A DNA stretch of 64,000 nucleotides from Lutispora saccharofermentans (GCF_024363565.1 NZ_JAJEKE010000020.1:19797-83796), one strand, 5' to 3'; shown: positions 1 through 8,194, numbered from the stretch's first letter. The notes: generated by a model from the sequence alone, not told the origin. Translations and numbers: made by a program.

Positions 1-401
1 ACCATACCTTGATATGCATTATCCAGGATATCCTTCATTACATCCAAACTATGCTTAAGTTCATTGATTTGGGAGATTGAATCTTCTATGTCTTCCCTGT
101 CTTTGAAAATCAACATGGAGTATTCATATTGCTCAGATGCTTTCATTACCAGCTTCTCGACTTTTATTTTTCTATCCTTGACATATATGTTTCTATCGAC
201 ATTGCCGCTGCTGCTTAATATTTCATCAAGGCAATATCCGTCTAATTTCTGAAGAATATTGGGAACTTCTTCTTTCTTTATATCAAATATTTCCATGAAT
301 TTATTATTGGCAATTATTCTGCTTTCAGAATCAAGGATCAAGATTCCTTCGGATAAACGATCGATAAGGGTACAAATGTTGCTGTAATAATTTCTGCTCA
401 T
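1..401 (-). CDS. PAS-domain regulator, N-terminal part (runs off left edge)
   Basis: An open frame reads leftward from ATG at 401 to the window edge with no stop (at least 133 residues). AGGTG lies about 7 bases upstream of the ATG. The visible protein starts MSRNYYSNICTLIDRLSEG and continues ILILDSESRIIANNKFMEIF, the usual opening of a PAS sensor domain. A lysine- and acid-rich stretch follows, then a probable helical linker (EDIEDSISQINELKHSLDVM). In Clostridia this layout is common at the front of sigma-54-dependent activators and sensor kinases; three complete sigma-54 activators occur later in the window. The output domain is not visible, so the class is inferred. The PAS assignment is fairly secure. 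Confidence 0.7.
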   Translation of the reverse strand, partial: MSRNYYSNICTLIDRLSEGILILDSESRIIANNKFMEIFDIKKEEVPNILQKLDGYCLDEILSSSGNVDRNIYVKDRKIKVEKLVMKASEQYEYSMLIFKDREDIEDSISQINELKHSLDVMKDILDNAYQGM

Positions 402-526
402 TTGTAATCACCTGCCACTTATTTTTACATCTTTTACTTATTATTTTATCATAAAAAAGTTTTTTATGTTTTATTATTTGATGGCTTGATTTTAGCGATA
501 AAAATATACTGCAGCCTTTTATTCTC

Positions 527-555
527 TTGACAATTCTGGTTTATAGTTATAAACT
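527..555 (+). promoter_or_regulatory. SigA-type promoter of the blaI-blaR1-like operon
   Basis: TTGACA at 527-532 is followed after 17 bases by TAAACT at 550-555, about 45 bases before the blaI start. The -10 overlaps the first of two palindromic operators, which suits repression by the encoded BlaI-family protein. Confidence 0.7.
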
Positions 556-581
556 CATGATAAGGTTTATAACTATAAACC
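539..581. promoter_or_regulatory. Two palindromic BlaI-type operators
   Basis: GTTTATAGTTATAAAC (539-554) and GTTTATAACTATAAAC (565-580; an 18-bp perfect palindrome 564-581 with its flanking G and C) share the arms GTTTATA/TATAAAC. One covers the -10 box and one lies just downstream. BlaI/MecI repressors bind short dyads overlapping their own promoters, so this is the expected autoregulatory arrangement. Confidence 0.75.
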
Positions 582-599
582 AAGATGGGAGATATATAA

Positions 600-962
600 A
601 TGGAGAACTTGAAGCTTTGTGAAAGCGACTACCGATTTATGCTGGTGGTATGGGAAAATGAGCCGGTAGCCTCGGGGGATCTTGTAACGCTGTGCGCCGA
701 AAAACTTGGATGGAAAAAGCCTACCACTTATACCGTGCTGCGAAAAATGTGTGAGAAAGGACTCCTGAAAAATGAAAATACTATAGTGAGCTCTATCGTT
801 TCCAAAGAACAGGTGCAGGCTTTTGAAAGCGAAAACTTTGTCGAAAGGGCTTTTGAAGGCTCATTGCCGCAATTTCTCACCTCATTCCTCGGCGGCAAAA
901 TCATCTCGGAAAAAGAAGCCGACGAACTCAAGCGTCTGATCGACGCACACAGGGAGGAATAA
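600..962 (+). CDS. BlaI/MecI/CopY-family transcriptional repressor
   Basis: A 120-residue protein of the size and pattern of BlaI/MecI repressors. An N-terminal winged helix (MENLKLCESDYRFMLVVW, then KKPTTYTVLRKMCEKGLL) carries the recognition helix, and an acidic C-terminal half (residues 75-120) is the usual dimerisation region. GGGAG precedes the ATG. The next gene, a BlaR1-like membrane peptidase, begins two bases after the stop codon, the usual two-component repressor/sensor-protease organisation. Two palindromes in the promoter are probable operators. The signal and regulon are unknown: no beta-lactamase gene is adjacent, so a cell-envelope stress role is as likely as antibiotic resistance. 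Confidence 0.85.
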   Translation: MENLKLCESDYRFMLVVWENEPVASGDLVTLCAEKLGWKKPTTYTVLRKMCEKGLLKNENTIVSSIVSKEQVQAFESENFVERAFEGSLPQFLTSFLGGKIISEKEADELKRLIDAHREE

Positions 963-964
963 AT

Positions 965-2959
965 TTGGAAGCGTTGTTTTTAAAGATATTGAACATGAGT
1001 ATTACGGCAGGTTATGTCATCTTTGCGCTGCTTTTCATCCGATTGCTTCTGAAAGGAGCTCCGAAAAAATATTCTTACCTGCTGTGGTCTGTCGTGCTTT
1101 TTCGCCTGATTTGTCCAGTATCCTTTTCCTCCATATTCAGCATTTTTCAAACGGAGCCCTTTGATATGACCATGGCCCAGAGCGGCGGCGCAGCGGCACT
1201 CACATATGTTCCTGCGGACATAGGATACATGAATGCTCCGAGGGTGACGGTAGGCATTCCATCTATGAATTCCGTTATCAGTGAAAGTCTGCCGGCGGCT
1301 ACTCCATATGCCAGCGTCAATCCTATGCAGATATGGATACTGCTCGGCACGATTCTTTGGTGCATAGGAATCGCCGCACTCCTTGTCTACAACATTGTTA
1401 CCTATATCCGTCTGAAGCACCGTATGGCAACTGCTGTCTGCCTGAAAGGCAATGTCTGTGAATCCGACAAAACCCGTTCGCCCTTCATTCTCGGATTCTT
1501 CAAGCCCTTAATTTATATCCCTTTCGGTTTGGGCCAACAAGAGCGCGGGTACATTATCCAGCATGAAGAAGTTCATCTAAGGAGGAAAGACCACTGGATC
1601 AAGTTGCTGAGTCTGTGCGTACTGGCCGTGCATTGGTTCAATCCCCTTGTCTGGCTTGCTTATGCGTTGATGACTAAAGATATGGAGATGAGCTGCGATG
1701 AAAAGGTGCTGTCAGAGTCCAACGTTAATATTATTCACGAATACAGCATGTCGCTGCTTTCATTCGCTGCAAACCGGCGATTTCCGGCAGCAAGCCCCCT
1801 TGCGTTTGGAGAAGCCGGTGTCAGGGAGCGTATAAAAAACGTTCTGCAGTTTAAAAAGCCGCCAAGGCGGGTAGTCATTTTTGCCGTTATTATATGTATT
1901 ACATCCGTTGCTGCCTGTGCGGCAAACCCGAAGCAGCTCAGAGAGACGAAGGAAAGCAGCGTAAAAGGTCAAATGCAAAGGGAAGGCATAAAGGAAGAAC
2001 AGCTTCCATATGGAAATTATGCTTTTGAAAGGCAGATCTATATGAATCCGCTTAGTTCCTTTATTGCTTCCAACGATTATAAGGAATATTATACGCTTGA
2101 TGAAAATTCTCTCACTGTTATAGATGAAGCCGGCAGTCAGCGGAAATTTGCAATTGCCTATAAAAAGACCCAGGTGGATGAGCAGGAATTCAAAACTAAT
2201 TTTCTTATTGAGGGATTCAACATTCCCGATATTTCTTCTTATAAGGAGTGTTATCAGTTGACAGATGATTCCGGCTCTTCCGGATATCGGATTTACCAGA
2301 TGGATGAAGAATTCTGGCTGGTGCGTCTGCGTAGAGGAGATGCCTCCGATCAGAAAAAGAGCGATTACATCTGGAGTATTTATAAAATTGCAGGCAATTA
2401 CGGAGAAACCCCTCTAAAAGCTTCTATCAGCGGGTACCAGAATGGCGTTGGAGAGTTCTTATTGCTGCAGGGAAATTTCCAGTCAGGGTATGATGCCGAC
2501 ACATGCTATAACATCACGCCGGAAAATATCAAACAAAAATCCGATTATCAGGTTTTCAAATATAATGCCTCTTCTGCTTCCTTTTTGTTATACGAGGGCA
2601 ATATTCATCCTCTCGGAGAATGGTTCGGCGGACTGGGTGTAACCAGCATGGCCCTTGCCGATCTGGATGGTGATGGGAAGCAGGAATTGTATTTTACCTA
2701 TTCATGGGGGTCCGGCATTCACAGATCCCATGCAGCGTATTTTGACCCGACCGACAAGCAGATCATCAAATTTGAATATATGCATTTGAACGAAGATATG
2801 ATGATTGCAGTGAACAGCGACGGCGAGCCGTCACTTTATACCGCAGTCATATCCGACCTTAAAGATTTTGTAAACTTTGATATTAAGAAAGCGAATTATA
2901 TTTCAGATATTGTTTATCAAGATGGTAAAATTTTATTAAGCCAAGCATCAAAAGAATGA
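965..2959 (+). CDS. BlaR1/MecR1-type membrane metallopeptidase (M56) with a non-penicillin sensor domain
   Basis: A 664-residue protein starting at TTG, two bases after blaI, with GGAGG at the end of blaI as ribosome site. Hydrophobic helices at residues 5-50 and near 120-145, an HEEVH zinc-protease motif near residue 199, and a further helix near 305 match the M56 antirepressor peptidase that cleaves BlaI-type repressors. The segment after about residue 318 (ITSVAACAANP) resembles a lipobox. The C-terminal 330 residues lack the SxxK/KTG motifs of a penicillin-binding sensor. They contain instead an acidic repeat-like stretch (ADLDGDGKQELYF) typical of VCBS/FG-GAP-like beta domains. The sensed ligand is therefore probably not a beta-lactam. 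Membrane location and peptidase role are family knowledge; the sensor reading is inference. Confidence 0.8.
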   Translation: MEALFLKILNMSITAGYVIFALLFIRLLLKGAPKKYSYLLWSVVLFRLICPVSFSSIFSIFQTEPFDMTMAQSGGAAALTYVPADIGYMNAPRVTVGIPSMNSVISESLPAATPYASVNPMQIWILLGTILWCIGIAALLVYNIVTYIRLKHRMATAVCLKGNVCESDKTRSPFILGFFKPLIYIPFGLGQQERGYIIQHEEVHLRRKDHWIKLLSLCVLAVHWFNPLVWLAYALMTKDMEMSCDEKVLSESNVNIIHEYSMSLLSFAANRRFPAASPLAFGEAGVRERIKNVLQFKKPPRRVVIFAVIICITSVAACAANPKQLRETKESSVKGQMQREGIKEEQLPYGNYAFERQIYMNPLSSFIASNDYKEYYTLDENSLTVIDEAGSQRKFAIAYKKTQVDEQEFKTNFLIEGFNIPDISSYKECYQLTDDSGSSGYRIYQMDEEFWLVRLRRGDASDQKKSDYIWSIYKIAGNYGETPLKASISGYQNGVGEFLLLQGNFQSGYDADTCYNITPENIKQKSDYQVFKYNASSASFLLYEGNIHPLGEWFGGLGVTSMALADLDGDGKQELYFTYSWGSGIHRSHAAYFDPTDKQIIKFEYMHLNEDMMIAVNSDGEPSLYTAVISDLKDFVNFDIKKANYISDIVYQDGKILLSQASKE

Positions 2960-3016
2960 CATGGGCACAATACCGGCAATTACGGTCGGGATTATGCTTT
3001 TTTACCTGCAAAGAAA

Positions 3017-3049
3017 AGAAGTCACAAATTCATGTGACCTCTTTTTTTT
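3017..3049. terminator. Rho-independent terminator after the blaR1-like gene
   Basis: The inverted repeat GTCACA...TGTGAC is followed by CTCTTTTTTTT on the + strand. An A-rich stretch on the other side makes it potentially bidirectional, also ending hsp20 transcription from the right. Confidence 0.7.
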
Positions 3050-3088
3050 GTTATCGTTTTGGGTATAATTCAATAAGCTGCCCTATAA

Positions 3089-3541
3089 CTATCTTATTTC
3101 TATTTTGTTTTTCTTATTCATGCCGGGCTCCTTCTTGGGGAGTACCATTGACAAAACTCCATTTTCGAATTTTGCAGAGATTTGATCTTCCAATACATTT
3201 TCAACATAAAAGCTTCTGCAGAAGCTGCCGCTTCTTCTTTCTCTTCTGATGTAATTTTCTTTTTCTTCATTGATTTCTTCATTTCTTTCCACAGATATGG
3301 TCAGCCTGTCATTATTAAGCTCTACATTGATCTCTTCCTTTTTGATCCCTGGCAAATCAGCCTCTACAATGTATTCCTTCTCATTCTCCTTCACATCTAC
3401 TCTCATTTGAGTATCCCCTGCGAAAAATGCAGGCATAAAGGAGTCATTGAAGAAATTGTCAAACAAGCTGTCTATGTTGAAAACATCATTTGGCCTGTTA
3501 GCCAGACCTTTATTTCTTCTGCCATATGGAACTAAAAACAT
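3089..3541 (-). CDS. Small heat-shock protein (Hsp20/alpha-crystallin family)
   Basis: A 150-residue ATP-independent holdase chaperone. The start is ATG at 3541 (MFLVPYGRRNKG), 9 bases after GGAGG; a GTG at 3550 overlaps the ribosome site and is rejected. Residues 45-145 form the alpha-crystallin domain, with the signatures EYIVEADLPGIKKEEI, LTISVERN, GSFCRSFYV and FENGVLSMVLPK. A conserved C-terminal I-x-I/V-like tail (KIEIR) follows. The protein acts in the cytosol by binding unfolding proteins. It is a single-gene unit with its own SigA promoter and a CtsR operator upstream, indicating heat-shock control by CtsR rather than HrcA/CIRCE. Confidence 0.93.
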   Translation of the reverse strand: MFLVPYGRRNKGLANRPNDVFNIDSLFDNFFNDSFMPAFFAGDTQMRVDVKENEKEYIVEADLPGIKKEEINVELNNDRLTISVERNEEINEEKENYIRRERRSGSFCRSFYVENVLEDQISAKFENGVLSMVLPKKEPGMNKKNKIEIR

Positions 3542-3580
3542 ATACAACACCTCCGTGATCTATATTAATTTTGTTTTTAG

Positions 3581-3603
3581 TTTGACTTTGACTTTCTTTG
3601 ACC
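3581..3603 (-). promoter_or_regulatory. CtsR operator upstream of hsp20
   Basis: Read on the minus strand, GGTCAAA-GAA-AGTCAAA (3603-3587) matches the CtsR heptad repeat RGTCAAA-NAN-RGTCAAA exactly. A third AGTCAAA heptad overlaps it at 3587-3581. The site lies just downstream of the predicted transcription start. Confidence 0.85.
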
Positions 3604-3612
3604 TTTAATTAT

Positions 3613-3641
3613 ATTATACAATACTTTTTATATATTTCAAT
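3613..3641 (-). promoter_or_regulatory. SigA promoter of hsp20
   Basis: On the minus strand, ATTGAA (3641-3636), a 17-base spacer and TATAAT (3618-3613). The CtsR box begins about 10 bases downstream, over the expected +1. Confidence 0.65.
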
Positions 3642-3843
3642 AGCTTAGAGCTATTTTTAGCTCTGATATATGATAATATTTACGTGTTATTCAAATTTAT
3701 ACCTATTTTTCTCATTATTTCTCCCTGTTAATAGCAATAGCTATTAATCATATCTGATCGCTAACGTCTTCTTAATATTTGTAACCAAAGCACGGAGCCT
3801 GAATAAAATGATTATGTATATATATTGCTTGAGGGTGATTTAG

Positions 3844-5169
3844 ATGTTTGAGAATCAAGGAAGTCCATTCAGGAAACTGGTTGCCGGCGTAAATGCGCAG
3901 GTGCCGATAAAAAATGGTGTCATGACTCCTTATATCAATTTCGATAATGCAGCCACCACCCCTCCCTTCATTTCTGTGGTGAACAGAATAATTGATTTTT
4001 CACAATGGTACTCCTCAATACATAGAGGCACAGGCTATAAATCAAAAGCTTCCTCTGAGATATATGACAGCTCAAGAGAATCAGTTCTCAACTTTGTTGG
4101 AGGCTCCCCTGATAAGGATTGTGTCATCTATGTTAAAAACACTACCGAGGCCATAAACAAACTATCCAATATGTATAAGGATATATACGGCGGAGGTGTC
4201 ATATTATCAACCAGCATGGAGCACCATTCCAATGATCTGCCATGGAGGAATAAATTTCGTGTGGATTATATAAATATAAACAAAGCGGGAAGATTGGATT
4301 TGGATGATCTGGAGAAAAAGCTGTCATTCTATAGAAAGAGCATCCGCCTGGTAACAATTACCGGAGCATCTAATGTAACAGGGTTTAAAAATCCGATTCA
4401 TCATATCGCCCGGCTGACTCATAAATATGGTGCAAGAATCCTTGTAGACGGTGCTCAGCTGGTTCCCCACAGCTTCATAGATATGAAGCCCCATTGTTCT
4501 CCTGAGCATATTGATTATTTGGTTTTCTCAGCTCATAAGATGTATGCCCCCTTTGGTATAGGAGTTCTCATAGGTCCTAGAGCAACATTTGAAAAATGTC
4601 CTCCGGATTATAAGGGCGGAGGAACCGTAGATCTTGTCACTCATAATTATGTTAAATGGGCAAAGCTGCCGGACAAAGAAGAAGCAGGCACTCCCAATGT
4701 AATGGGAGTTGCGGCCTTGGTGGAGTCTATAAATATATTGAGCTCGATCGGTATGGGTTATATAGACGAATATGAAAAAAGGCTGACCGAATATGCAGCC
4801 AATAGTCTTTCTAACATTCCTGATATTGAGCTTTATTACGCCGCTGAGAAAAACTTCGATAAAGTATCCATCATACCTTTTAATATAAAAGGCTTGCATC
4901 ATAGTCAAACGGCCCGCATCCTTTCTGATGAGGCAGGCATCGGGGTGAGAAGCGGATGCTTCTGTGCTCAGCCCTATGTGCAGAAATTGCTGAATGTCAG
5001 CCTTATGGAAATAGAAGAAAGAAAAAGAGGCATTTTAAAGAACCACCCCGGTTTCGTAAGGATCAGCTTCGGCATGTATAACACTTTTGATGAGATCGAT
5101 GTGCTGGCTCTGATGTTAAAAAAGATTGTAAGCAACAAAGATAGGTATATTAAAGAATATCCTTTGTAA
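3844..5169 (+). CDS. Class V aminotransferase, cysteine desulfurase-like
   Basis: A 441-residue PLP enzyme of the SufS/CsdA-like class V aminotransferase family. Visible motifs: YINFDNAATTPP near residue 31, SMEHHSN at about 125, VDGAQLVPH at about 201, the PLP-lysine motif FSAHKMYAPFG near 230, and the C-terminal loop GVRSGCFCAQPY near 360 containing the cysteine expected to carry the persulfide. The N-terminal 30 residues differ from housekeeping SufS and no suf genes are adjacent. It is followed 47 bases later by a DsrE-like protein, so a dedicated sulfur-transfer pair is a reasonable inference. An alternative is a selenocysteine lyase or another class V reaction; family membership is secure, substrate is not. 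Confidence 0.85.
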   Translation: MFENQGSPFRKLVAGVNAQVPIKNGVMTPYINFDNAATTPPFISVVNRIIDFSQWYSSIHRGTGYKSKASSEIYDSSRESVLNFVGGSPDKDCVIYVKNTTEAINKLSNMYKDIYGGGVILSTSMEHHSNDLPWRNKFRVDYININKAGRLDLDDLEKKLSFYRKSIRLVTITGASNVTGFKNPIHHIARLTHKYGARILVDGAQLVPHSFIDMKPHCSPEHIDYLVFSAHKMYAPFGIGVLIGPRATFEKCPPDYKGGGTVDLVTHNYVKWAKLPDKEEAGTPNVMGVAALVESINILSSIGMGYIDEYEKRLTEYAANSLSNIPDIELYYAAEKNFDKVSIIPFNIKGLHHSQTARILSDEAGIGVRSGCFCAQPYVQKLLNVSLMEIEERKRGILKNHPGFVRISFGMYNTFDEIDVLALMLKKIVSNKDRYIKEYPL

Positions 5170-5216
5170 TCATAGGTTAGAATAAACTAATGAAAAAGCT
5201 ATAGGGAGGTATTATA

Positions 5217-5693
5217 TTGCCTAAGAAACTTAATATCCTTATGTTCAGCGGAGAGTATGACAAAGCTTTAGCCGCATTGATATTGGCCAATACCGCAAGA
5301 GACATGGACGTAGATGTAACAATGTTTTTTGCTTTTTGGGGCCTTTGCCTCTTGAGAAGCGATGATAAGATGAATATGGACGGCAAAAGCTTTTATGAGA
5401 AGCTTTTCTCTGTAATGACTCCAAAGGGGCCTGAAGAATTGCCCCTGTCAAAGATGAATTTCAGCGGCATCGGCAAGGCTATGATGCTGGAGATGATGGA
5501 AGATGGAGAAGCACCGAAGCTTATAGATTTTTTAAACGGTGCCCGCAAAAATGGAGTCAAGTTTTACAGCTGCAAGCTTTCGATGGAGATTATGGGCATC
5601 GACAAGAAGGAGCTGATACCTGAGGTAGAGGTCATGACTGCCCAGCAGTATCTTGAGGATGCGCTGGGAGCAGATATGCAGTTGTTTATATAA
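5217..5693 (+). CDS. DsrE/DsrF/DrsH-like small sulfur-carrier protein
   Basis: A 158-residue protein starting at TTG, 7 bases after AGGGAGG. Its opening (KLNILMFSGEYDKALAALIL) and FFAFWGLCLLR near residue 42 match the DsrE/DsrF-like fold, in which a cysteine in the central loop can carry persulfide sulfur; Cys in GLCLL and Cys in FYSCKLSMEIMG near 119 are candidates. It lies 47 bases behind the cysteine-desulfurase-like gene on the same strand, so a donor/acceptor relationship is likely. A fold-back repeat rather than a classical terminator follows. Physiological acceptor unknown. Confidence 0.8.
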   Translation: MPKKLNILMFSGEYDKALAALILANTARDMDVDVTMFFAFWGLCLLRSDDKMNMDGKSFYEKLFSVMTPKGPEELPLSKMNFSGIGKAMMLEMMEDGEAPKLIDFLNGARKNGVKFYSCKLSMEIMGIDKKELIPEVEVMTAQQYLEDALGADMQLFI

Positions 5694-5755
5694 GCTTTCG
5701 GGTAAGGCGCTAAATATTCTACACAGCTGCTATTACTGTGAAAGTCCAGCTCCAT

Positions 5756-5827
5756 TGTCATCCTGAAGGCTTTGCCTGAAGGATCTTATTTAAGATTCTT
5801 CAGGCGCTTTGCTCCTTCAGAATGACA
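5756..5827. repeat. Fold-back intergenic repeat, family B copy 1
   Basis: Long imperfect palindrome: TGTCATCCTGAAGG at the left pairs with CCTTCAGAATGACA at the right, with an internal stem CCTGAAGGATCTT/AAGATTCTTCAGG. It lies between the converging dsrE-like and DUF4438 genes and could act as a bidirectional terminator. A related copy is at 36613-36678. Confidence 0.8.
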
Positions 5828-5845
5828 GGAAATGGTTTCGTTTTT

Positions 5846-6715
5846 CTATAAGCCCAAATATAAGCCCAAATAATCAGCTATATTGGCTTTGTCTGATATT
5901 ACTCCCTCAATGATGGGTTCTCTGCAGGTCATTATGGCTGTTATCCCCGGGCCATGGCCTGATTTTATGCAATCGCTGTGGATTACAACACCTATTGTAA
6001 CAGCTCCCTTTAAATATGTCCTGCCGAAGCTGTTGTCATGATCCCGTAAAAGCACGATGTCTCCGAACCTGAGCTTGTCAAGATCATATTCCTTTATCGT
6101 ATCGGCATCGCTTGTCATTATATCGTAATCTCCCCTGTAGGCTGATACTGAGCCGGTACCCGAGCCCATAAGATATGCCGGAGCTTCTGCAGCCACCGGT
6201 ACTATCAGCTTGCCGTCTTTCTCTTCTATGCCTAATTTGCCGAAAAGCTCAGGATCTATGTTCATCATCTTTACCTGCGGATAATCCAAAAGTTCAAGCC
6301 CCTGCCCCCAGGCCTTTACCAGTATCTTATCATCTACGGTCATCTTCTCCAGAGCTTCTTCTTCAAAGTACACCAAAACATGTTCCACTCCGCCGTGCAT
6401 ACCTGTAACATATCCTGTTGCACCCTTTGCATCACCGCTTACTATCTTTGCTTTATTTCCTATACAGGAAAATAAGTTTAAAGCTCCATTTTCAGAATCG
6501 TTTTCATTTTTTATTGATACTCCGGGCTCTACATGATCTCCTGCCCAGCCCATAGCCGGATCTCCAACCTTTACATTATATGTAATACCGCCTGTAGCAG
6601 GTAAAACCATTGGTTCTCCGACGGAACTGATCCTATATGGAAATGTTGATACAGGATGATGCACCTTACCCTGCACTGATTGCATAACAAGCTTGTCTAT
6701 ATTGGTCTTTAGCAT
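5846..6715 (-). CDS. DUF4438 family protein
   Basis: A 289-residue protein recognised as DUF4438 from its overall pattern: an N-terminal VHHPVSTFPYRIS segment, glycine-rich GDPAMGWAGDHVEPGV near residue 53, TGMHGGVEHVLVYF near 105, the central AYLMGSGTGS near 180, and a C-terminal GVVIHSDCIKSGHGPGIT near 245. The function of this family is not established. Conserved His/Asp/Gly clusters and lack of signal peptide or membrane helices suggest a cytosolic enzyme. It lies 75 bases downstream of an L-threonine dehydrogenase-like gene on the same strand, so a link to threonine or amino-acid breakdown is possible. Ribosome site AGAGAGGG precedes ATG. Confidence 0.8.
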   Translation of the reverse strand: MLKTNIDKLVMQSVQGKVHHPVSTFPYRISSVGEPMVLPATGGITYNVKVGDPAMGWAGDHVEPGVSIKNENDSENGALNLFSCIGNKAKIVSGDAKGATGYVTGMHGGVEHVLVYFEEEALEKMTVDDKILVKAWGQGLELLDYPQVKMMNIDPELFGKLGIEEKDGKLIVPVAAEAPAYLMGSGTGSVSAYRGDYDIMTSDADTIKEYDLDKLRFGDIVLLRDHDNSFGRTYLKGAVTIGVVIHSDCIKSGHGPGITAIMTCREPIIEGVISDKANIADYLGLYLGL

Positions 6716-6790
6716 AATTACATCCCTCTCTTAAATAAACTTACTCCACCTAATTTTACACTTTTCAGGTGGAGCAGTCAATTCGGCATA

Positions 6791-7747
6791 CTATTTCAAA
6801 TTCAGCTTTTCTCTGAGCTTAGCCAGCATATCTACTGTCATTGAGTCCAAATCATATTCAGGCTTCCAGCCCCATTCTTCCCTGGCGGCGCTGTCATCCA
6901 GTGAATCAGGCCAGGAATCCGCAATAGCTTGTCTGATCGGGTCCACATCATAGCTCATTTCAAATTCGGGTATATGCTTCTTGATCTCCGCAGCTATATG
7001 TTCCGGAGCAAAGCTCATAGATGCTATGTTAAAGGCATTCCTATGCTTCAGCTTCGAAGGGTCGGCCTCTATAAGAGAAGCTATGGCGTGCAAAGCATCG
7101 GGCATATACATCATATCCATTAATGTACCTTCTGCGATAAATGAGGCATACTTTCCTTTCTGCAATGCATCATAATAAATATGGACTGCATAGTCGGTAG
7201 TGCCTCCGCCCGGCAGTGTTTCATAGGATATCAAACCCGGGAATCTCACGCCTCTGGTATCTACGCCGAATTTTTTATGGTAATAATCGCATAGAAGCTC
7301 CCCTGCCACCTTTGTAACGCCATACATGGTAGTAGGCCTCTGAAGAGTGTCTTGAGGAGTCTTTACCTTTGGCGTATCGGGGCCAAAAGCAGCTATGGAG
7401 CTGGGTGTGAATACCGAACAGCCTTTTTCTCTGGCTATTTCCAAAACATTGAAAAGCCCGCCCATGTTTACATTCCATGCCATGGCTGGATTAGCCTCAC
7501 CTGTAGCTGACAGCAAAGCAGCTAAATGCACTATGGAATTTACATTATGTTTTGTCACTGCACCGGCGATCTGTTGAGAGTCAAGGACATTGATGCTTTC
7601 AAAGGGTCCTGCCTCTAAAACCTTTGAGCCTTCAACTTTCCTTAAGTCTGAAGCTATTACATTTTCAGAGCCGTAAATTTTTCTCAGATACATTGTCAGT
7701 TCAGAACCTATCTGCCCCAATGCACCTGTAACCAGAATTTTTCTCAT
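6791..7747 (-). CDS. L-threonine 3-dehydrogenase, short-chain (epimerase-like) type
   Basis: A 318-residue extended SDR. The Rossmann motif GALGQIGSEL is at residues 8-17, HLAAL near 72, the catalytic serine region TPSSIAAFG near 115, and YGVTKVAGE (YxxxK) near 142. The substrate-loop motif RFPGLISYETLPGGGTTDYA near residue 168 is characteristic of the NAD-dependent L-threonine 3-dehydrogenase group, which oxidises threonine to 2-amino-3-ketobutyrate. GGAGGTG precedes the ATG. No 2-amino-3-ketobutyrate CoA ligase (kbl) is nearby; the DUF4438 gene follows instead. The SDR family is certain and the substrate likely but unverified. Confidence 0.82.
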   Translation of the reverse strand: MRKILVTGALGQIGSELTMYLRKIYGSENVIASDLRKVEGSKVLEAGPFESINVLDSQQIAGAVTKHNVNSIVHLAALLSATGEANPAMAWNVNMGGLFNVLEIAREKGCSVFTPSSIAAFGPDTPKVKTPQDTLQRPTTMYGVTKVAGELLCDYYHKKFGVDTRGVRFPGLISYETLPGGGTTDYAVHIYYDALQKGKYASFIAEGTLMDMMYMPDALHAIASLIEADPSKLKHRNAFNIASMSFAPEHIAAEIKKHIPEFEMSYDVDPIRQAIADSWPDSLDDSAAREEWGWKPEYDLDSMTVDMLAKLREKLNLK

Positions 7748-8096
7748 CCCGCACCTCCAAATATTTATAGGCTGAAAATTTATATATCTTTATTATCTTC
7801 AAGTCTCAATTTTATTATATATAAAAGAACTAAATCTATCATATTGATAAAAGTCTATTTTTTGAATATTTTATTCAATTAGTCCGTGTATCGCTTACAT
7901 TCTTCATATTTTGTAGTTTCTCGAAAGCTTGGCCTTCTTTCAGGGGGTACATTTGAACTGATAATTGCCCTATTAATGATATTCATCATCTTTTGACCCG
8001 CTTCTCTGGCACAGCCTGGTTGACTTTGTAACAGTTTACAGCCCAGTCGATGTGTGGTTTACCTTTAAGAACGGGACGGAGATACGGGAATAATAG
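7748..8096. other. Intergenic stretch without a recognised gene
   Basis: About 350 bases between the threonine dehydrogenase start and the terminator of the flavin oxidoreductase. Short frames exist on both strands but none has a convincing ribosome site plus recognisable protein. Codon-like stretches near 7900-8090 could be gene debris. Confidence 0.4.
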
Positions 8097-8147
8097 GCAA
8101 AAAAATACTCCTCGTCACTGGCTTGAAATCAGTAATGGGGAGTATTT
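8097..8147 (-). terminator. Rho-independent terminator after the flavin oxidoreductase gene
   Basis: On the minus strand AAATACTCCCC...CAGTGACGAGGAGTATTT forms a hairpin of roughly 18-base arms followed by a run of T (plus-strand A run at 8098-8105). Confidence 0.75.
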
Positions 8148-8194
8148 CTTTGTTATAGGGCTTATCGAACGTAAAAAACTTATGGGAGAATGCT

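Noticed and set aside
2956..3249. 97-codon + strand frame after the blaR1-like gene
   Set aside because: It runs through the terminator and into the antisense of hsp20, has no ribosome site, and encodes an unrecognisable Cys/Phe-rich protein.
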